A stretch of 57,214 nt of DNA, from contig NZ_JAAVUN010000010.1 in assembly GCF_012163155.1 (NCBI RefSeq), positions 45,375 through 102,588 of the forward strand, in the 5' to 3' direction. Positions 53,696 to 57,214 of this stretch are shown piece after piece. Every line of letters starts with the position of its first letter. Position 1 is the first letter of the stretch. The stretch is from Kocuria subflava. GTDB lineage: Bacteria; Actinomycetota; Actinomycetes; Actinomycetales; Micrococcaceae. A model generated the notes under the pieces. It searched no databases and was not told the origin of the DNA. It saw nothing but the letters and a program-made list of their open reading frames with translations. The position numbers were made by a program, and so were the translations under genes.

Positions 53696-53721
53696 ATTAA
53701 TACACGTAGAGATGTATTAAT
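53696..53721. promoter_or_regulatory. Perfect inverted repeat in the divergent regulator/NnrS-like promoter
   Basis: ATTAATACA (53696-53704) and TGTATTAAT (53713-53721) pair perfectly with an 8-nt spacer. It is strikingly AT-rich in this genome, lies within the 51-bp intergenic gap and spans the likely core promoters of both directions. It probably binds the adjacent HTH regulator. Confidence 0.75.
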
Positions 53722-53738
53722 TCAGGTACGGTACTTCC

Positions 53739-54476
53739 ATGCAGGATTTCGGCCCGCGCCCCACTCCCCACCCAGCCAACACCACCCCTGCCCAATACAA
53801 GGTTCTACGAACGGTCGCGGCACTGGGTGGCCGGGACATCCGCCATGCCGACATCGCCAAGACCCTGGGCGGGCACCCCAACGCCGTTCGCCCCCATCTG
53901 GAGGCCCTGGTCAGTGCGCAGCTGCTGTCTGCCGGAGAAATCCGCGACGGTCATCGCGGCCGCCCACCGCGGATCTATCACGTGACCAGCAAGGGCCACG
54001 CCGCCCTCAGCCAGCACACAGCAGCAGGCAACGGCGCCCTGGTGGGGGCCCTCACGGCCTTCATGCTCACCTCCGGCCACGGTCCCGAGGATGCACATCG
54101 CGTGGGCCGGATTTGGGGGGACGCACTGGAGGATTCACCCCACTCACCGACCAACGACGGCGACGCCACCCCCATCTCGCGCAGCACACCGGCAGCGGAT
54201 GCCCCCACCCAGGCGGTGACGCGCGTGGTGGACGTGATGGATTCCCTGGGTTTCGAACCCGATCTTCAAGCGGTGGAATCCGGGCACACCGTGACTCTCA
54301 AGGCTTGCCCCATGCTGGAACTGGCCCAACAGAACCCCGAATTCATCTGCCGGATCCACGAGGGACTGATCGCAGGCGTCATGGAACGTGAGGGCACACC
54401 CGCCCAGGTTCACCTGCACCCGTTTGCCACCCAGACAGCTTGTCAGGTGCACATCACGCCGCAGCGCCAGCTCTGA
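53739..54476 (+). CDS. HTH regulator with SufR-like cysteine domain
   Basis: 245 residues. The N-terminal winged helix (about 18-85) has a recognition-helix region GGHPNAVRPHLEALV. The C-terminal part has CPMLELAQQNPEFICRIHEGL with C190 and C204, and a further C235, spaced much as in SufR/MmyB-type regulators that bind an Fe-S cluster. It may sense NO, O2 or iron. TACGGT six bases before ATG 53739 suggests a leaderless transcript. Divergent from the copper-oxidase module across an inverted repeat, so most likely its local regulator. An ArsR/DeoR-type regulator without a cluster is the alternative. Confidence 0.8.
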   Translation: MQDFGPRPTPHPANTTPAQYKVLRTVAALGGRDIRHADIAKTLGGHPNAVRPHLEALVSAQLLSAGEIRDGHRGRPPRIYHVTSKGHAALSQHTAAGNGALVGALTAFMLTSGHGPEDAHRVGRIWGDALEDSPHSPTNDGDATPISRSTPAADAPTQAVTRVVDVMDSLGFEPDLQAVESGHTVTLKACPMLELAQQNPEFICRIHEGLIAGVMEREGTPAQVHLHPFATQTACQVHITPQRQL

Positions 54477-54494
54477 GCTCTGGTTTCCAGGACG

Positions 54495-55304
54495 TCACAT
54501 GGGTCGAACGGTCAGGGTTTGTGCCACCACACCCACGGGGCCGTCGTCGTCGTGAATGGTGGCAGTGGTGAGCCCGACCCCGGTTGGGCCAAAGGAGACC
54601 GAGGTGTGCAGACCCACCCAGGGCAACCGCGGCTCGCGGAAGAAGTGGGCCGTCAGATCCAGGTTGGGGAAGGCCACGGTGGTGTTCTCCGCCCTGGCCG
54701 CCACACCGTTCATCACGTCCACCAGGCCCAGGAAAGTCGCGGTGGGTGAGACCGGCTCATCCCGAACCAGGGGTGTGTCCGTGCGCAGCCACGCCATGGC
54801 GCGCCCGCGTTCCACCTCCGTACGACGTGCCGTCAGAGAGGCAATGAACCCACCGGGCCACACCTGGGAACCATTCCACGGCTGGTGGTCGCCAGGTCCG
54901 CCCACTGGATTCAATCCCACCCCTTGGATGGCGGTGGTGTTGTAGGTCTGCATGAACCATCCGCGTGCAATCACGACGTCGCGCCCGTCATGTGACAACC
55001 GCGCCTCCACCAGTTCAATGGTTCTCCCGGGACGCAGCACGGTGACGACCACGCCCACCTGGCCAATGGCAAAGGTGCCCAGGATGTCGTAGGAAACCCG
55101 CGTGAGCTGCAGGCCATTGACCCCGCGCGCCCGGCGATCAACCTCCATGCAGTGCGCCAGCAGACCGAGTGCGGGAGCGATGTGCTGCTCCTCCGGATCC
55201 CATCCCCCACCCACATGTTTGGTGGCGGCGAAAGAGGCAGGGCCGATACGCTCAAAATAGGAGTTGGTTGGCCCGTGGGCTGTGTTCTGCATCATGTGAG
55301 ACAT
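54495..55304 (-). CDS. Thioesterase-superfamily (double hotdog) protein
   Basis: About 269 residues, two hotdog repeats as in TesB-like or 4HBT_3 proteins: the N-terminal ATKHVGGGWDPEEQHIAPALGLL and the C-terminal FREPRLPWVGLHTSVSFGPTGVG segments are typical. It may hydrolyse acyl-CoA; catalytic residues are not obvious to me. ATG 55304 is preferred, but two in-frame ATGs follow at once (55295, 55292). It is divergent from the HAD phosphatase gene with a GATCGCCCCT palindrome between and converges on the regulator gene with an 18-bp gap. Confidence 0.78.
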   Translation of the reverse strand: MSHMMQNTAHGPTNSYFERIGPASFAATKHVGGGWDPEEQHIAPALGLLAHCMEVDRRARGVNGLQLTRVSYDILGTFAIGQVGVVVTVLRPGRTIELVEARLSHDGRDVVIARGWFMQTYNTTAIQGVGLNPVGGPGDHQPWNGSQVWPGGFIASLTARRTEVERGRAMAWLRTDTPLVRDEPVSPTATFLGLVDVMNGVAARAENTTVAFPNLDLTAHFFREPRLPWVGLHTSVSFGPTGVGLTTATIHDDDGPVGVVAQTLTVRPM

Positions 55305-55352
55305 CTTCACCCACCCAGCCGTTCCCCAACCACCACACCTGCCCGCCCCCAT

Positions 55353-55416
55353 CCGCCGAGTGGGCCGTTTGATCGCCCATGGATGCCTCAGGGGCGATCA
55401 AAGAGCCATCTCGGTG
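55353..55416. repeat. GATCGCCCCT palindrome, copy 4 (degenerate)
   Basis: Left arm CCGCCGAGTGGGCCGTTTGA, right arm AGGGGCGATCAAAGAGCC, several mismatches. It lies in the divergent region between the thioesterase and HAD genes, ending 27 bp before the HAD start. Confidence 0.85.
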
Positions 55417-55442
55417 CCCAGAATCACCGTGAGAGGAACCCC

Positions 55443-56285
55443 ATGGACAAGCGCAAGGTCGTCTTCCTGGACGTGGATGGCACACTCGTGGACTACCGCA
55501 ACAACATCCCGGATTCCGCTCGGGACGCCATCCGGGCGGCCCGCCGCAACGGCCACCTGTTCCTGATGAGCACAGGACGCAGCAAGGCAGAGGTGTACCC
55601 CGAGCTGTGGGAGATCGGCCTGGACGGGCTGATCGGCGGCAACGGCAGTTACGTCGAATTTCAGGACACAGTGGTTCTGGAGCAGACCATGACAGAGCAG
55701 CAATGCCGTGCTGTGGTGTCTTGGCTGCGGAACCGCGACTTGGAGTTTTTCCTGGAATGCAATGCGGGATTGTTCGGAAGCCCTGGCTTCCAGGAGGTGG
55801 CCCAGCCCACGGTCCGCCAGTACGCCCGCACCAAGGGCAACACCCATGCGGATGACCTCACGGTGCGCGACGTCTTCCCAGACATGATTCTTGGCGCCGA
55901 CCTGGTGCGCTCTGATGTGAACAAGATCAGCTTTGTCCTCAACACCTTCCAGGACCACACGGATGCCACTCAGGCATTTCCCGATCTGAAGACCGGGACC
56001 TGGGGTGGCCGCGGCAGTTCAGCACTATTCGGAGACCTGGGGGTGGCCAACATCTCCAAAGCGTTCGCCATTGAGCGGCTCCTGGAGCATGTGGGTGCGG
56101 ATCCGGCCGAAAGCATCGGTGTGGGTGATGCCGCGGTGGACATCCCCATGCTACAGATCTGCGGTGTGGGTGTGGCCATGGGCAACGGCAGCGATGACAT
56201 CAAGGCAGTGGCCGACCACATCACGGACGACGTCGAGGAGGACGGCCTGGCCAACGCTTTCCGCCACCTGGGCCTGATCGACTGA
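55443..56285 (+). CDS. HAD-superfamily IIB (Cof-type) phosphatase
   Basis: 280-residue hydrolase. FLDVDGTL gives the nucleophile and general-acid aspartates near residues 9-11; MSTGRS is motif II; KAFAIERLL carries the motif III lysine; GVGDAAVDIPML and the following GVGVAMGN are motif IV. The mid-protein C2B cap domain places it with sugar phosphatases. Substrate unknown. GAGAGG lies 6 nt before ATG 55443; the longer frame upstream runs through the palindrome and is rejected. Confidence 0.9.
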   Translation: MDKRKVVFLDVDGTLVDYRNNIPDSARDAIRAARRNGHLFLMSTGRSKAEVYPELWEIGLDGLIGGNGSYVEFQDTVVLEQTMTEQQCRAVVSWLRNRDLEFFLECNAGLFGSPGFQEVAQPTVRQYARTKGNTHADDLTVRDVFPDMILGADLVRSDVNKISFVLNTFQDHTDATQAFPDLKTGTWGGRGSSALFGDLGVANISKAFAIERLLEHVGADPAESIGVGDAAVDIPMLQICGVGVAMGNGSDDIKAVADHITDDVEEDGLANAFRHLGLID

Positions 56286-56322
56286 ACTCTGTTCACCGAT
56301 CACCGGGCGGTAGATTCATGTC

Positions 56323-57159
56323 ATGACATCGGTCAGTGTGATCATCCCGTGCTTCAACGCCGCGCCTACCTTGCCGCTTCAACTGAAGGCTCTGGCCGAG
56401 CAAGTTGATGCCCCGGAGTTCGAAGTCTTGGTGGTGGACAACGGTTCCACGGACAACGTGGAATCCGTGGTCCGCGCATTCCAAGTACCCGCAGGCATGA
56501 CAGTGCGGCTCCTGTCCGCACCGGATCACCAAGGGGCGGGTTACGCCCGCAATGTTGGAATCCGGGAGGCCGCAGCCGATCTCCTCATGTTCTGCGATGC
56601 CGACGACGTGGTGTCGCGGTGGTGGCTGGCCCATGCGCTGCGGACCTTTGAAGTGGCCGATCTCTGGTGCGGCTCGTGCATTCCGCTACCGGATCCGGTG
56701 TTCAGCCAACCCTTGGAGACCATCCGCAGGTCTTTTGGCGATTCTTCAACCTGGCAGCAACCGGTTGAGGAGCAAGGAGCTACAGCCTTCCCCGTGCTCA
56801 TGGGTGGCAACTTCGGGGCGCGCCGCACCGTGATGGTGGCTCTGGGCGGGTTCGACGCCGCCGCCCCCACCGGGGGCGAGGACAACGACTTGGGAATCCG
56901 TGCCCAAGCAGTGGGCTATCCAGCGGTGACGTGCAAAGCCACCAGGATTGGTTACAGGAATCGGCCCACACCGGCAGCAGTTCATCACAATGCGGTCAGC
57001 GCGGCCCGGGCTCACGCGCAGTTGGCTCAACGGTACGGGCTCTGGCCGCGGTCGCACTTCCGCCACTGGCCCACAGACCTACTGAAATCGGTGGCCGCAC
57101 ACTGCCGACAACTGATGCAGCCAAAGGCGCTGCTAGCGGACATGCCAATCTCCCTGTAG
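56323..57159 (+). CDS. Family 2 glycosyltransferase
   Basis: 278-residue GT-A enzyme. VSVIIPCFNAAPTL and VVDNGSTD form the nucleotide-sugar site. CDADD near 90-94 is the metal-binding DxD motif. The acceptor-side GGEDNDLGIRA (ED catalytic base motif) follows. No membrane segment or signal. It is complete: stop at 57157-57159, leaving 55 bp with no feature to the window end. It follows the HAD gene on the same strand after 37 bp and probably shares its transcript. Acceptor unknown; an envelope glycan role is a guess. Confidence 0.9.
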   Translation: MTSVSVIIPCFNAAPTLPLQLKALAEQVDAPEFEVLVVDNGSTDNVESVVRAFQVPAGMTVRLLSAPDHQGAGYARNVGIREAAADLLMFCDADDVVSRWWLAHALRTFEVADLWCGSCIPLPDPVFSQPLETIRRSFGDSSTWQQPVEEQGATAFPVLMGGNFGARRTVMVALGGFDAAAPTGGEDNDLGIRAQAVGYPAVTCKATRIGYRNRPTPAAVHHNAVSAARAHAQLAQRYGLWPRSHFRHWPTDLLKSVAAHCRQLMQPKALLADMPISL

Positions 57160-57214
57160 GCGGACACGTACCTCCCTGCTGATGGACAGCTGATCTCCCT
57201 GTCCATGGCCATGG

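Noticed and set aside
57027-57212. Short minus-strand frame at the window end
   Set aside because: Overlaps the glycosyltransferase 3' end and has no supporting motif or ribosome site.

Overview
The window looks like chromosome from a high-GC Actinobacterium, most likely the order Micrococcales and probably a Micrococcaceae-type genus. The evidence is the overall base composition, many GTG starts, the tig-clpP1-clpP2-clpX neighbourhood followed by a nei2-rpiB-pepN-globin run, an actinobacterial LexA box, an MptB-type mannosyltransferase and a mycothiol-associated DsbA-fold protein. The genus is an inference. I see no phage, plasmid, transposase or CRISPR genes.

Layout. At 1-3300, two converging units handle persulfide sulfur: a CstB-like dioxygenase-rhodanese, and a rhodanese plus TauE/SafE exporter. 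Each is preceded by a CsoR/CstR-type palindrome. 3294-10800 holds a DsbA-fold reductase, a DUF1697 protein, clpX, a BCCT transporter, clpP2, clpP1 and trigger factor. 10900-18600 holds tRNA-Pro, tRNA-Gly, a Nei2-type glycosylase, RpiB, PepN, a truncated globin with a tandem-repeat N-terminus and two thioesterases. 18600-24000 holds an amino acid permease divergent from mmuM, ettA, an ssb paralogue and tRNA-Arg. 24000-29450 holds a small orphan gene, a PNPOx-type oxidase, and an SOS-controlled DUF6504-dnaE2 unit. 29450-36500 holds mptB, orn, tRNA-His, an AhpD-family pseudogene, membrane proteins and a sugar dehydrogenase lipoprotein.

36540-42050 is a minus-strand accessory cluster. An SbnA-like synthase, an FAD/NAD(P) protein and a Y4yA-type PLP decarboxylase are coupled by 4-bp overlaps and followed by a cupin and a shikimate dehydrogenase-like gene. 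I regard it as the best candidate for an undescribed biosynthetic pathway; it lacks visible SbnB and NIS synthetase genes. 42100-49660 is housekeeping: def, yaaA, rnpB, a Zn-ribbon coiled-coil protein, a Nif3-like protein, msrA, cysK, cysE and gnd.

49770-54480 is a copper/nitrogen-oxide-like module. It has a 919-residue fusion of a membrane domain, a cupredoxin and a NirK-like two-domain oxidase, an NnrS-like membrane protein, and a divergent HTH regulator with SufR-like cysteines, with a perfect inverted repeat in the 51-bp gap. The window closes with a thioesterase, a HAD phosphatase and a family 2 glycosyltransferase.

A second theme is long intergenic palindromes. One family (four copies, a stem around GATCGCCCCT) sits in upstream or divergent regions. 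Another (core GCCCATCA/TGATGGGC) sits mostly where genes converge. Two copies of the second family, plus flanking sequence, bracket the permease-mmuM pair as though it had been inserted at a tesB-ettA junction. All identifications are from reading the sequence and family knowledge; no database search was possible.
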